Origin: Serpula lacrymans var. lacrymans S7.9 | Lineage: Eukaryota > Basidiomycota > Agaricomycetes > Boletales > Serpulaceae | Length of the DNA stretch: 64,000 nt | Direction of reading: 5' to 3' | NCBI RefSeq assembly: GCF_000218685.1 | Contig: NW_006763293.1 | Coordinates: forward strand, 1,857,968 to 1,921,967 | Part shown: positions 47,435-60,428 of the stretch, piece after piece | Position numbering within the stretch: position 1 is the stretch's first letter | Layout of the letters: each line of letters begins with the position of its first letter | Program-made: the position numbers and the translations under genes | The notes under the pieces: generated by a model | Told to the model about the DNA's origin: nothing | Databases searched by the model: none | The model's input: only the letters and a program-made list of their open reading frames with translations

Positions 47435-47913
47435 TTAGTCGTCTCCAATGTTGTGCTTTTTCTTTAGTTGTGCAAGCTCCTCCTCCCTGCGTGCCAGATC
47501 TGCCTTTGCAGTTGCAGCATCCTGTTTGGCTGGCATATGGTAGAGAACAACGATGTAACGCTCCTGAAGATGGAAACCATTCAAGTGATCTAGTGCATTC
47601 TTGGCCTGTATAACACGATTAGCTTCAAAGCTTGAAATACAAAGGCCTCGGAGCTCACATCCATGACATCATCAAATACAATAAATGCGGTACCTTTGGT
47701 CTTCTGCTCGTTCCCTATACGGATCTGTCTTATACTACCATACCGTCCGAACAGGTCGTACAAGTCTTCTCCGGTGATTTGATAGTTTAGATTCTTCACG
47801 AAGAGGATGCGATTTGCACCTGGAGGTAGTTTTGCCTGTGATATACAAGTAAATCAACGTCGCTGCTAGTATGAAAACCTTAAGAAACATACTGTAGGTC
47901 TCGCAAGGGCCAT
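47435..47913 (-). CDS. SF3B6: Splicing factor 3B subunit 6 (SF3b14a / p14)
   Basis: Small RRM protein of the U2 snRNP that contacts the branch-point adenosine and SF3B1. Exons 47913-47893, 47835-47659 and 47605-47435; 122 residues, the family size. The joins rebuild KLPPGANRILFVKNLNYQIT (RNP2), YGSIRQIRIGNEQKTKGTAF (RNP1 region; the human motif is similarly non-canonical), AKNALDHLNGFHLQERYIVV, and the basic/acidic C-terminal helix ARREEELAQLKKKHN. The start is a seven-codon exon MALARPT. Confidence 0.95.
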
Positions 47914-48977
47914 GTTGGATGGAAAAAGCCTGAGAGGGACGGCGGGGTCTCGGAACTCGGTCTGGCTTATGTAATCGTTGGGCACTTGCGCGGGGTTGTA
48001 ATTAACCACCGTTACTCGGGCCCATCACTATCAACAGGACTGTAAGGGGCCCGGCGCTAGCCTGGTTCACAAGGTAGAAGGGGGACCCTCCAGTAATTAT
48101 GTACTACGTTCTTGCATTCACACGACGCAGGCATCACACGCTCGTAGTCCCGGTGCCTTGGGCGGTTATTGAATTCCATCGTTATTATATCTTCTTACTC
48201 AAAGCTGTCGCGTCCGCCAACCACTCGGAGGGCGAGGTAAAATATCGTGAAAATTTAGAAACATTTACTTCAATTTTAAGTACGCATGGGAATACACCCT
48301 TGCGAAAATCGGGGCACATGGTGGCACAATACTCCATGCATTTGGAAGCATATTATCAACAGCTCCTATCGAGGGCTATCCAGGTGAATGTTGCCCACAT
48401 GTCCCCCTAGCCGGGTAGGTATACACTACCATCCCTCCAAATGAAACACTGCGCCGTATGTTTACCGCCGCTTTAATAGATGAGGAGTAACAGAACTTCC
48501 GAGTCAGGTTATAATGGGATAAGGTCATTCGATGTAGCTTAAGCGTCCCATGCTTTGGGGTAGCCTTAGTTCTTCAGCACAAGGGCGTGTGTGGCGACCA
48601 AAAGAGAATTGTGGAGCACTGGCGTCCTGGACTGCATCCGAGGAAAGCCTGAATATCGAAACCCACCATGTGCGACAGCCAGATACACAAATGATAGTTC
48701 CAGAAGTGGTGTGATGGATAAGCATCGTAGTCGGAAGGCTCGACAGGAGTATAAAAGCAATAGCAAAACTACTTCATCAGGCATTTTTCGTGGGATGCAT
48801 CATACTCATCTCGGAATATAATTTCAATATCAACGGTCCCTTGGAACTAGAACGCACAGGAAAGGACCAGAAGACGAGAGTCGACGCAGTTAGAGTAAGG
48901 GCAAGACAGTTAGTTAAGTTACTCACAGAGCTAAATATTGATGACCCCTCGAACTCACGATATACAGATCGCCGTGT
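47914..48977. other. Spacer upstream of SF3B6; only weak coding signal
   Basis: Promoter of SF3B6 at the left end. On the plus strand two stretches look mildly coding: 48141-48384 (FHRYYIFLLKAVASANHSEG) and 48830-48990 (RVRARQLVKLLTELNIDD, stop at 48988-48990, overlapping the LCL2 stop tail to tail by 13 bp). I could not link them into a gene and recognise no family. Confidence 0.25.
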
Positions 48978-49406
48978 CTACTTCGAGTAGCTACGCATTA
49001 AGCGTTCAACGACAGAACATTCGGTTTCTCCCCGAACACAGACAACCGTAGCAGCATCTTTATCCTGGGTGTCTGGAACCATACATTTAACGTCTTCAAC
49101 ACTAGGACAAGGACATTCAGATGGTTGCGATACGCAGGCCAAGGTGTCGGTGCAAAGGTACTGTGAACATTGCACTGAAAAGCAAAGAAAAGTATTAGTT
49201 AATTCCATACGTTAGTCAGAAATACTAATATAATCAGACTTACTGGAGTCAGAATGAGCAGCCCATTGAGAGGTACCAGATGGTCTTTGCTGCTGCTGTG
49301 GCTGTTGGTGATGACCGCCGAACATTTGGTCAAAAAAGGTGCCAAACTGTGCATGCACCAGAGGCAGAATAAGTGACAGGACAAATATATGACTTTTTGT
49401 CTGCAT
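48978..49406 (-). CDS. LCL2: Long chronological lifespan protein 2-like secreted Cys-rich protein
   Basis: Lcl2 is a small ER/secretory protein tied to ER-associated degradation and lifespan in yeast. Two exons: 49406-49244 and 49174-48978; 119 residues. A signal peptide is clear ([19 protein letters not shown], cleavage after HAQ or VHA). Then [20 protein letters not shown] and the family core [20 protein letters not shown] with VKCMVPD and FVCVR-like [10 protein letters not shown]. Eight conserved cysteines suggest four disulfides. The chosen start is the ATG giving the signal peptide; the open frame continues upstream. Confidence 0.9.
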
Positions 49407-52361
49407 AGTTGTTATGATCTCCTTGAGTAATAACGATAGCCAAGTTTTCAAGGGCCAGTGCAAGTAAAAGCGTGTCGACGAAGATCTGAACATCCTTGTG
49501 TCACGTGACACACAAGTTGTATACAATTCTTTTGCGCGCACACAAATCTTTGGCTTTGATACCTTCCATTAGCTGCGTGTACCAACTTGGTAGTGGCAGA
49601 GCTCTAAGGTTCTAATATGACCTGTTCATCATGATACGGTGATTGCTGCTCAAGGCCTGGGCACGAGACGTATATACAACGCTGATTTTTGATATTGTGA
49701 GCTCAGGTTATAATTTGTGTCGTGAGTCCTAGTTCTTATTCATAGAGATTTTGCTAACAACTGCGTTCTTCGAGGCAGTCTTCCTTATCATGTGGATGGA
49801 ATGCTTCCGCAGATCCTGTTCTTGATAATCCCTTTTGTTCTGTGAGGCCAACTAACTTCCTTACTGCTGGGATAAGATTAACCGCAAATGGCACATTCAC
49901 TCCCAAATTCTTCCAAGTTTGTGACATTTAAAAGATGAATGTAAAGTTCCATTTTCCTATCCTAGCATATCTGAAATGAACACCGTTTTTTATAGTCTAT
50001 ATCAGTTCCGATCTGATTAGAAGATTCCTTTCCTGATAACTCGCCGATACATTGGTGTGAGCGTACGTGTACTTATCATGCGCCATGGAATTTCATCGAA
50101 GCCCATATCCATGGCCCATATACAATCGATAACGCTGAGGTGCTAATATAAATCTTTGATAACTGTCGATTTCCATCGTCGAGTAAATGTGCGTGCTGGC
50201 ATTAGTAAGTCTGCTGTCATATCCCACCGATGGCCATCAAGGTACTTTTCGATTTTCACAGAGGTAAGGCATGGGAAGCTGTACGTTGCAGGAAGAAATT
50301 CTCGCTCTAGAAAGACTGGGGATAGCATATACTGGCGGGTGAACTGGTCAGAACGTAAATCACGTTCACTCGAACTTCATGTTCCCGATTTGAGCAAATG
50401 GGCCGCGCAAGTTAGTTCAAGCCGTTCGGTTGAGCCTTCTCGGGCCATTGTCTGGCTTCACAGCTACCATCTTCGTGTCATGGCAAGTGGAAGGAGTTTA
50501 AGCGGTTACCGTGCCCTGTACCCAGGATATGGATTAGGGAAGTAGGTAAGTATTCTTCTTATTTATTGTGGCTTCCCCCCTAACTTTCGTCGGGTATAAG
50601 GTGCGCAATGAGTCGAAAGCAATGAAATATATATATTATAAGCGAAGTTTACCTTTCGCGAATAAGTCCCGTATATCAAATGCAATTCCGAATACAAGAA
50701 ATCGCAGTCTTGAATACTCTTCCCATGGGTTGCTTTGGAGCGTCATATCCATTTCTCTCCTATTTCAAGTGCGTAAACCTTTTTTTTACCCGTGTAATCT
50801 CGCCTTACCTATCTTATGCATATGTACAGAGATACTTCTCCCCCAAGTTCTACTTAGAAGACTTGAACTAAATGCACCATTCCTGGTTATCGCATTGGCT
50901 GTCGTCCCATTTTCTTCTGAGGAGAAAATACACCTTATTATACAGAACCGTAAATATAGACCTCTGGCTCATCAGAATACTACGTAAGTTCCAAGACTAT
51001 CAGATGATGTTGTTTTTTCCAAGGATTGCAAGAACAGCTATCTCTCAGTTGGAATAGATGCCAGTGATTGACTTTATATGGAGTCAGATATTGATAAGCT
51101 GGGAGGCCAGGTATCGTGCGGCATTTTTATGATCCCCTGAATAGCCATCAGCCTATATCGACGGCACGAATAAAAACATATCAGTGAATAGTTATTCTAA
51201 TCATTCGTGTCGCTTTTTACCCCCTCTCTCGAACTCTCGTATCTACCTCAAACTGGGACTTTGATAGAAAACAACGCTATCCACTTCATCTCAGGCCCTT
51301 GCTTTCCCTTGATCTAGATGACGTTGAATTTCGACCAGGACACCCGGTCATAACAGGCTAAAGTCATCTCCTACAAACACCGTTTGCGCAGAAGTGCTAT
51401 GTTCAGAAAGATATGACTTAGGTGTTTCTTTTGTGGAAATATATAGCAGTATATTAACAGCTTTGTTTATCAGCTCCTAGCCCAGATTATGGTTTTCCTG
51501 AAGAAATGCTAGTTTCGAGAGACAGCACTCTCCGGGCCCGGCTATGCGGCCATCGTCGTATTGAGGAAGTCGATGCTATATGTAATGCTGAGGTTATTGA
51601 ATCGCCGGTCGTGACAGGACACATTATTGCTGTCACTGACGGCTGTCTCACTTCACTGGCACAACCATCATCCCGGATTCCTCAATCAGCTGAGTGGGAA
51701 CTTTTTTTCATGGAATATTTCATTTAATATGACCCTGTATTGATATGCCTATTCAATCTTTTGTTTTTAGCATACAATCAGCAAGCTCTACAACATCCAC
51801 GGTATGGTTAACTCGACGGTAGTATCCGTGGTAATGGACCTACGCGGACATTCAAATATCCAAATGCTGGGTATTACATTCGCGGAGAGAAAGTGCGCTA
51901 GTAGTAACCATTCCAGGCCTATTTCGCTGGATTTCATGCCAACTATCGATAGTAGGTTAAAATCCAAACTTTCAGTTAATGTAAGGTAGCTGGCAATGTG
52001 CGCCTGGATCATCAATGTAACCGAGCTTTATTTTTCTCCTAGACATCGCAATCGTTAATAACTGCTAGAGTACCGCGGTCGACTACTCGACTGCCATGTT
52101 ACTAGGACGCTTTTATTGCAATAAGAATCAACGAGTCAAGCGATGCGAAAATATACATAACTGAGAACATCACACGACAGGCCTCGCCCGTAATCGTACA
52201 TTTTGTAATCTGAATTACATAGCATGCGAAGTTCATTATACGAAAGCAGAAGTGAAGAACGGCTGAACGAGGAAAGCTGAATTGCCATCAGAAAATCGTT
52301 GACTTGGCTTAAGCGAAGCAAGGCCGAGAACCGCGAGGTGACGTGAATAGCTCATGAGCTC
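49407..52361. other. 3-kb spacer without a recognisable gene
   Basis: Short open frames only, such as 50156-50545 and 50568-50987 (+), without domains or plausible splicing into a product. No repeat shared with the transposon blocks was noticed. Confidence 0.3.
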
Positions 52362-54859
52362 CTAGATACCTCCGAACGCAATAAGCTTCTGGTTCATGTA
52401 TTCTCCAATCCCATGACTGCCTTCATAACCTATGGAAGAAGATCATGTTAGTAAACGTGCTGTCGCCAGATTTAAAAGACGCCTACCAATTCCACTTTCC
52501 TTTACACCTCCAAATGGAATAGTAGCATGGCTTATCAATCCCGTATTAGTTCCTACCATCCCTACCTCGAGTCTCTCCGCAACTCTCCATACCCTTCCCA
52601 CGTCTCGACTAAAGAAGTACCCGGCAAGGCCTACATCAGTATTATTTGCCATCTCCAGAACATCGGCTTCCGTCTCAAACTTTGTCAATGCCGCAACTGG
52701 TCCGAATGTCTCTTCGCTGTTGAGCAATGCATCGGCTGGAACTTCGGAAAGAACAGTTGGAGAGAAAAAGGTTCCAGGCGTGGAAATCCGTTGACCGCCG
52801 ACTAGCACATTGGCACCCCGAGAAACTGCGTCGTCAATGTGTCGCTGAACCTTTTGAATAGCTCTGTCATGAATGAGGGGCCCATGTGTGCTAAAAAGGA
52901 GAGTGGTCAGGATGGCGGAGTAGCAAGATGCGAGCGGAAATAAATATCTACGTCTTGTCGTCTAGGCCATTTCCTACTTTGAAACCAGCCACTTTTTGTG
53001 CGAGACGCGAGGCAAAGTCGGCGTAGACAGATGATTGGACATAGATTCTATTAGCACAGACGCAAGTCTGCCCTGAACCTCGGAATTTACAAGCAATGGC
53101 ACCTGTGCAGATGCGAAGGGAATTAACAAGGTCGACAATGAGGAGCATCAGTGACAGGTGTGACTCACCATCAACAGCTTGATCAATGTCTGCATCATCA
53201 AACACTATGAAAGGCGCATTCCCACCAGCTTCGATGGATATTCTAAATCGTAGAAAATAATTAACGATAAGCCCATCTCATACTCAACAATAGAATATCA
53301 AAGGCATTATATTAAGGTTACGCACTTTTTTAGCGTTGAAGCTGCCATTCCATACAACATCTTCGCGACGGGAGTCGATCCGGTAAACGACACTTTCTTC
53401 ACAGTTTTACTCTCGCACATCTCACGGCCAACCTCTCCGACGTTCTTCTGCGTCGTGACTACATTGATAACGCCATCCGGTACACCGGCTCGACGAGCAA
53501 GCTAATTAAAACATATCAGATACAGGTGCGATTTGGTACAATGAATGAGAAACGGGTAGCGCTAATAGTGAGGGAAGTCCGCGGAAATTTGCAAAAAACA
53601 TACCTCTGTAAGCGCCAGTGCGGAAAAGGGTGTTTCTGGAGGAGGCTTGATGACCGCTGTACACCCAGCTGCAAGCGCAGCACCAAGTTTACGTGTGATC
53701 ATTGCAGAAGGAAAGTTCCACGGCGTAAGTATAGAACTGCAGATCAAAGTTTCAGTAAAACTCTGATGAACATATAGGTAGGATTAGTAAGGCGTACACG
53801 ACACCTAATAACAAGAGGATCGGTGTATGTCACAATAAGGATAGTAGAAGTGGTACAAACCAACTGGTTGCTTTATTACAACATTGCGGATATTAGTAAA
53901 GGGTGAAGGAATGTGTTCTTCGTTTATGCACTTAGTTCTTCACTTCCGAGGATGGAAAGAAATGTGCATACCACCATAGGTGCGGACCGCTTCCTCGGCT
54001 GAAGAAGGGTGCACGACATCTGAAACACGAATACTATAACACAACCACTAGCAACTCACCATACCACTGCATACGGAAGCATAGGTTTTGACCATTCAGC
54101 GAAACGTGACCTTATCATCGTAAATCGATAATAGGCATACCTCTATGAATGAAGAACTATATGCGTTTTCACCCTAACCAAAGATATATCACCGCTCCAA
54201 CTTATGCGAGTAAACAACATACCTTGCCTTCAGCGAGCGGCTTCCCATTCTCAAGTGTCTAGGAATATCGCATTAGCTATAGTTGACAGAAGAAAACCAG
54301 AAATATATACAATGATCCGGCCCAAATCATCGTGATTCTCTTGCATGAGAGCATATAATTTCATAAGGATATCATGTCGCGACTACAATGTGTATTATAA
54401 TAAGTCAGTTGATGACGTAGGTCGTCATGCGGGAAAATTTGCATGAAGCCAGGATACGGAGGGCTTTACCTTGGCTGTTGTCCGTCCCCATGTTTCAAAT
54501 GCTTTGCCTGCTGCTGATATTGCAGCTTGTGTCTCTGCGAGACCCATTTCAGGGACTGTGCCTAGTTCTTCTTCTGTCGCTGGGTCTTTGGAAACGTGGA
54601 AGAATGCCAATATGGTCAGTAATTGATAATATTTCTCGAATGACTGAATAAATGAAAGGGAAATATTTACTTGTGACCCTGATTGTTGCCCCATCCCTAG
54701 CATCTACCCATTTACCATCAATGAAACCTTGTGTCTTGATGAGGCTGGGATCTTTCAAACCAAACTACAGCACGAATAACAGAGCATCCGTCAGCTCGAG
54801 AGTTTTCCTCGTGGAAACTGCATTCAACGGACCACATTAGTGTTTGCTGTGCTTGCCAT
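52362..54859 (-). CDS. UGA2: Succinate-semialdehyde dehydrogenase (GABA shunt)
   Basis: Oxidises succinate semialdehyde to succinate with NAD(P)+, last step of the GABA shunt. 16 exons: 54859-54833, 54764-54671, 54585-54470, 54382-54311, 54258-54223, 54173-54141, 54066-54060, 53998-53972, 53917-53861, 53804-53798, 53736-53604, 53501-53326, 53242-53169, 53102-52952, 52890-52487, 52429-52362; 493 residues, the family length. Key blocks: [20 protein letters not shown] (cofactor), [19 protein letters not shown] with the catalytic Glu, [16 protein letters not shown] with the nucleophile Cys, [12 protein letters not shown] and [19 protein letters not shown]. Two exons are only 7 nt; both are needed to keep the family alignment ([11 protein letters not shown] and PVGVVSILTP). 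The end of exon 1 is uncertain by one codon. Confidence 0.93.
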
Positions 54860-56356
54860 CCTGTACCAAACGTTTAATCCTATTGTGTTTCGAAACGTTT
54901 GCCTTGCAGCTACTGTTCTAAGAGGCAGAGATCTGAGGGTTGATGCAATTGGCGGCGAGGACGAAGATGGGAGAGACAGACGCAGCATTCCGGGTTAAAA
55001 TACACTGGACAAGATTGGGTCGCCTTTGACTGGGACGTGGGGCCAGGTGACCGCAGGAATCATTGATGATTAGCGTATGACGCTACAGCTGGGGACTCGT
55101 CGGCTGTTCGCGCGTTCACGAATAGCCGAGTACCACACACTACTCTCCACCTCTGCTGATACAACGACGTACTACAATCATAGGGCGTTTTACATGTGCC
55201 GCATCGGTATATTGCAAGGGAATTCACAATAGTTGGTATGTCACAGATCTTGCGCTGCAAGCTTAAGTGACGTACTCATCTCTGTCGACCGCATCGAGGG
55301 CATTTCTGTTAGCAAAATTCAGCTGTCGTCTCATCTGAGAAGCTTGTTAAGGCCACGAGTCAATTCTACGGCATTGCACCACAGTTGTGATCTCTGGATC
55401 AGAGGGTCTCGACTGCGGCGATTTCAGAGAGCAACAGGCTCTTGCACTCGGGTGGCGGGTTTTAAGGATGTGGGAGGCATGTTTCTCGTTGTAAAAAGAG
55501 GTCATTGGGTGGTTCTGCGTTTGTGTAAGTCTGGGGATCACATTAAACTTATTTGGGGAACCAATGCTGCCCTATATCTTTGCACGCTGTACTGATGGAG
55601 AGGCAGGTTGTACTGGCAGAGAATCTGCATGACGACCAAAATGATCACTGCATTGATCATCGTCATCATATCAGAGTGCCTCTGCAGGTTTGGGGCCTCA
55701 TTCGTAGAAAATATGCTGTCCATCTTCTGCTTCAACTGCAAGGATCATCCCACTCATCATCAGGCGGGGAAGGCGGAGACCTAGAACGATCTCTTGGTTA
55801 GTACAACGCTCCTGTTGATTTAATCTATCGTCGGGTTACTGAGACATATATATTTTCTTGTTCACATCAGTTATAGCTATCACACCGATAATCCAACCAT
55901 CTGTTCAGCGTGCCTGTGATGAAAACCTGTGAAAATCACTTCTGTCTGTAACTCGAGCACTGGTCTACAAGGTTTTTTGATACAACGATCTTCTTAGCGC
56001 GTTTTAAATGTTAACACGATTCCTCGGGCCTTTTGGACATCCAATGTCACGCCACGACATCGTCGATCGATCTTGTTCGTCTCCATCACAATTTATCAAC
56101 TCATCCGCTGTTGGCCATTCCATGGCTTCATGGCACCTGGTACAATGTATGCAATTAGAAGCCGAGTGATATCTGTTTCAGCGCATTATAAGGAAAGGGA
56201 TCTATTGTCCATAAATAAGCTATTAACGTATGGGAATTTTTCCGTGATGCTAGACGTGGTATTAAAGTAGGCAGGGAACACTCACTCCCTCAAGTATTCT
56301 AATAGTTTTGTGTACACTGACTCTTTCTCATTTCCGTCCCGTCATTTCCAGTCCTT
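54860..56356. other. Divergent spacer, SSADH promoter side and upstream region of the 56357 gene
   Basis: 1.5 kb with no supported gene. A plus-strand open stretch at 55233-55595 and its neighbour at 55553-55801 show no domain. Confidence 0.35.
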
Positions 56357-58236
56357 ATGACCATAGCGACTCCGGCAGAAGTATTGATGCGAGGACCTCA
56401 ACTCGGTACCATGCTTTCTATGATGTGAGCTGGCTGATCCATGACACTCTCCTTCGCTAATACTTGATCAGTCTATATGGTATTACGTGCATCCAGACTT
56501 TCATGTACTTTCAAAATTATCCGGATGATCGGCGAAGGGTGAAAGCAACAGTAAGCATTTCCGCCGTGAGTATCACTGGCTTATATCGTTTAACTGACGC
56601 ATGTCAGGTCATTGTCGTATGGTGGTAGTTTTTCTACTGTAAGCAAAAGCATTGAACTCATTTTTGACCACTATATAGGATCTTAGAAACCGCTCATGCT
56701 GGAGCAGCGATCAGCTTCATGGATTACTACCTTATTGTCAACTTCTCGAATACTGAAGTCTTGCTTTCTGTTTACTGGTGCGCACACTACAAGTTAAAAC
56801 TGGGTGATTAGTAAACTAATTAAGATACGTCCCTCTGGTAGGGCAATGCCGGTAAGCTATACTGTTGGTTTCACTAGCTTTTCATCAGTGTTTCTGAATT
56901 CACACATTTTATAGGTGGCATTTATGATTGGTGTTAGTTATTTTCATTTTCTCTTCGCCAATATCGCATTGAAATCTGGGCAATAATATGCAGTTTCTCC
57001 TTGCTTTTGTTGTCAACACGTGAGGTAGACAGGTCATTTGTAACCTGACGCTAATCAGATATTACAAGGTTCTATGCTTGGCGGATCTGGCTTTGTAAGG
57101 ATAACATGTCATAATAACATCATCAGCAGTACTCATCTATCATTTACTTACAGTCAGCAAAAATGTCTATCACGCAGCTGTTCTGGTGAGTCGTTCGTCA
57201 ATTTCCATTTCCATACATCACCAACCTGATTTCGTAATTTAGATGATGCTAGCTTTTGTTCGTTTAGGTATGTAAAAACGGAAAATAAATATCATCTTGA
57301 TAAAAGCTTATATTCTGGTGCAGGACTATCTTTGACTGTGTGTGTATATAGGTAAAGTAATATTCATGTCATTTTACGGTATTTCAGTTGATTGTATGCT
57401 TTTATCACAGTGTCATATACTCGCAATCGTGGTCAAACTTCAGGCATCACTCAGGAGTAAGCTCTTTTTTAATTCAAATATTGCCTCTTTTGACAATTAT
57501 AAGAAAACTATCATTGCTTTATTTGTGCTGGCAGTTGTGGATGATACTTTGACCGCAACTGTGCTCGCATACTATCTGCACACAAGACGGTCTGGGCTAA
57601 AACGGTAAGTTGAGTCATCCTTGTCATCTATATATAATTGAGCAATGAATTGCAGGACTGATCGCCTAATTAATCGTTTGCTTCTATATTCCGTGGGCAT
57701 TGGTGCTCTTTCTGCGTGAGTGAAGATATGGTAAGGGTGCTGTTGAATTATCTCAGCCCAAAACATTGCAGTGCTGGTGATGTTGTAGAAACAATAGCGG
57801 TATGCCTTCATGCCAAATTAGATATACCAACTTGAAGCAACCTGATTAATTGACATGCGGTATAGTATTTCGCACTACCCAATAGCCTTGATTTTCTTGG
57901 TATTGTTCTCGTTCAGATGAAGCGTATGGGTCCCTTGCATATGCGTCTAACAAAACTAAATCATGTTTGCAGTCTACGCGAACTCATTTTTGATATGGTA
58001 GGATTGAATCTTGCAGTGTCTAGTTTATGCTGATAACGTGTATTCGCAGTTTGAATATCCGGAACTTTCAGGCTGGACCGCTCAATGATCCGTTGAGCTA
58101 CAACAGCACAATTGTTACATCGTCTGTTCCCAAGTTTACTCCTGATGGTTCAATTGAGTGCGGGGCGAAAGATGTCAGCTCTGTAAGTGACTTTCTTTTT
58201 CAAGCTAGTAACACCTACAGACTCATAGGGCAATAA
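56357..58236 (+). CDS. DUF6534-type seven-helix membrane protein (possibly damaged)
   Basis: Large Agaricomycete-specific family of membrane proteins of unknown function. Recognisable exons: ATG 56357 with PAEVLMRGPQLGTMLSM, then LYGITCIQTFMYFQNYPDDR, VWILETAHAGAAISFMDYYL, ITRFYAWRIWLFSKNVYHAA, MMLAFVRLGLSLTVCV, IIALFVLAVVDDTLTATVLA followed by YYLHTRRSGLKRTDRLINRL, then LDFLGIVLVQMK and SFLI with a short C-terminal tail. Introns are 45-70 nt. The exon joins between about 56778 and 57060 are not resolved: joining at the visible sites (TG then gtgcgc; ..attaag) creates TGA instead of Trp. So either another site is used or the copy carries a nonsense change. Confidence 0.65.
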
Positions 58237-58798
58237 TCCTCTCTCAACATTGATTGAGCAGTAACTCCAACTTTTAATTTGGACCAGATCATGACCTGCG
58301 GTCATTATTTATTATATTATATTTGTAGTTTTGTTGCCTGTGGCACACATTTATCTACACTTGCGCTCTTTTGTCAACACGGTCACTCTGTTTTAATGCA
58401 GCCAAGGAAGATCTACAGTATATCAAAATGAAAGTTGTAAATCTGATTAGATATGTACTACTCAGGGATGCTAAAGTTTGGTTTGAAGGCATTTTCTGAA
58501 CCCTGAACTGAACCAAGTAGATTCAGGGGTGAATAGAACTGAGGCAGAACAGAACCTCTGAACCATCTTATATCAGGAAATTTCCAAAAATGATTCAGTA
58601 TATTCAATATGTGTTCAGGTTGGGCTGACTTCTTAACTAAGCTATAATTTGGGGCAAGTGTATATACTTTGTTAAACATATTTGTGGTAAATGTACTTCT
58701 ACATTTAATCCACCACTAATTTGAAAGGTTTCTTCTCATGCAAGGTAACTTCTTTCTCAATATCAGACTCCTAAACCATTCTGCGGTGAGTGTTCAAG
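58237..58798. other. AT-rich spacer
   Basis: No gene, LTR or inverted repeat recognised. Confidence 0.4.
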
Positions 58799-59227
58799 TG
58801 TTACAATTGACATACCAGCACCTATTTACACTTCACTTTTTGTACTTTTACTTTTCATTTTCCAAAGTCACATGACTGATCATAGACCATTGACTTTACT
58901 TTACATTTCGGACTTTTCATAGTCACATGACCAATTATGTGACACATCACCTGACCAGTGTCTAGACCTAGACTCATCATGTGACTAGTCGCATGCTAGA
59001 CATTGGACTTTGAGCTTTATTTACAACTGTACAGTACCTCATGTATTTTAGTATATATACTGGAGCAATACATGGGGAGGGACTCAGCGAGTCCTCTTCT
59101 AGTGTCTACCAACATTAGTATGACAAGTTCCCTGTCTTCATAAGTTGTACCCTTCCTTTCCTCCATTGAGTTATTGTTGTGGTAATGCTCCAGTGCCCCA
59201 AGACTATGTCTTGTTGGTATTGTCACA
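58799..59227 (-). repeat. Solo LTR, family B'
   Basis: 429 bp starting TGTTACAATT and ending TTGTCACA on the plus strand; it is the reverse complement of the LTR that the chromovirus entered (25450-25747 plus 34001-34020). The 5-bp duplication TCAAG flanks it at 58794-58798 and 59228-59232. Confidence 0.93.
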
Positions 59228-59556
59228 TCAAGCTCTCCTAGTGTAGCCACATTTGTGTGATATAATCATATTTTTCCAAATTTGAACCAAAACTTAAACA
59301 CTTCATCAGGAAAAACCCTTTTGCTATATAGTGCTATATAGCCACCACCTATATATATAAATGCATCCATAGAAACTATAGTACTATCAGTGTAATCATA
59401 GCTCTTATAGCTCTTATAGCATAGTAGTAGGCAAAATCTTAACCAAGGGGAGAAGTATCTATAATTTGCTCAAACTCTGGATTAATTTAATAAACTTGTT
59501 CAATAATAGAAAGAGGCCAAAAGTGTTTGGAGTCAAGTATATTATTATAGGCAAGG

Positions 59557-59971
59557 TGTAACAACCAAGAGTTAGTTACTCTGGCGCACACAGGAACACA
59601 CTAAAGAGAATGAAGAGGGAGTGGCTACCCCTTAGGATGCAGAGAGTTAGTTGGTATACAACAGGAGGACTCGCTAAGGAGTCTCCTGGATCTATTGGGG
59701 TATATATACTACTACAGGGTTATTTGTACATGTGTACTATACAGTTGATAGGGACAGTGGCTGATGATGTCATGGGGCCTAGCCCGCGTGGCCAGCTCCA
59801 CTGTGTGAGAGAGTTGTGTCTTAAAATAAGAAGAAAGGCAATGCAGCGCAAGAAGGAGGAGTTTGGACAAAAGGGGAAGTGCCGCGTGGCACCATGTGTG
59901 AAAGCTAAAGTACAAGGCTAGAGCGGAGAATGAAAGTAAAGGAAAGGTCCAAAAATTGTGTTATCGTAACA
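59557..59971 (+). repeat. Solo LTR, family B, copy 2
   Basis: 415 bp, TGTAACAACC..ATCGTAACA, closely matching the copy at 15280-15676. The duplication CAAGG flanks it at 59552-59556 and 59972-59976. Confidence 0.95.
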
Positions 59972-60072
59972 CAAGGTACTATAAGTGCTCTTATAGCCTA
60001 TAGCAGCCTACATAGCTCCTATAGCTGTGAAGGTCATAGTTATAATATAGTTCAAGGTGCTTAAAAGGGCTA

Positions 60073-60228
60073 ATAAATCATACAGTATTAATTAATTATA
60101 TAGCCTGTATTAGTGAGATAGTAGTTTGTATCTTTGATATTTATAAAATAATAAATCATACAGTATTAATTAACTATATAGCCTGTATTAGTGAGATAGT
60201 AGTTTGTATCTTTGATATTTATAAAATA
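60073..60228. repeat. 78-bp tandem duplication
   Basis: 60073-60150 and 60151-60228 are near-identical tandem units starting ATAAATCATACAG and ending TTATAAAATA; they differ at one position in the middle (AATTATATAG against AACTATATAG). Confidence 0.9.
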
Positions 60229-60330
60229 AGAATAATAATTTATCCAAATATAAGTAGTGACAATGAGTAAAAGAATAATCTAAGTCCATGAAAGGTCAAT
60301 ATATAACACCTGTATGATATATTTTATAAG

Positions 60331-60428
60331 CTCTCATGGTGTAGTGGATAAATGTGATGTGTGGTGATAGGTTGCTTAGTCACCCAAGAGCTGACTAGCA
60401 GGTTGAGAGTTCAAATCCTGTCTGTGTT
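60331..60428 (+). ncRNA. tRNA-like Pol III unit (tRNA pseudogene or SINE head)
   Basis: Has an A-box-like TGGTGTAGTGGATAA and a B-box-like AGTTCAAATCC about 65 nt later, followed by a T9 run at about 60431, which would end Pol III transcription. The acceptor stem cannot be closed (GCTCTCA against TGTGTTA), so it is not a normal tRNA gene. It lies inside the terminal-inverted-repeat element. Confidence 0.4.

Noticed and set aside
50156..50545. 129-codon plus-strand frame
   Set aside because: Composition looks like random translation; no domain, no conserved splice neighbours.
60331..60428. Functional tRNA gene
   Set aside because: Acceptor arm cannot pair and the T-stem has a mismatch; better explained as a tRNA-derived element.
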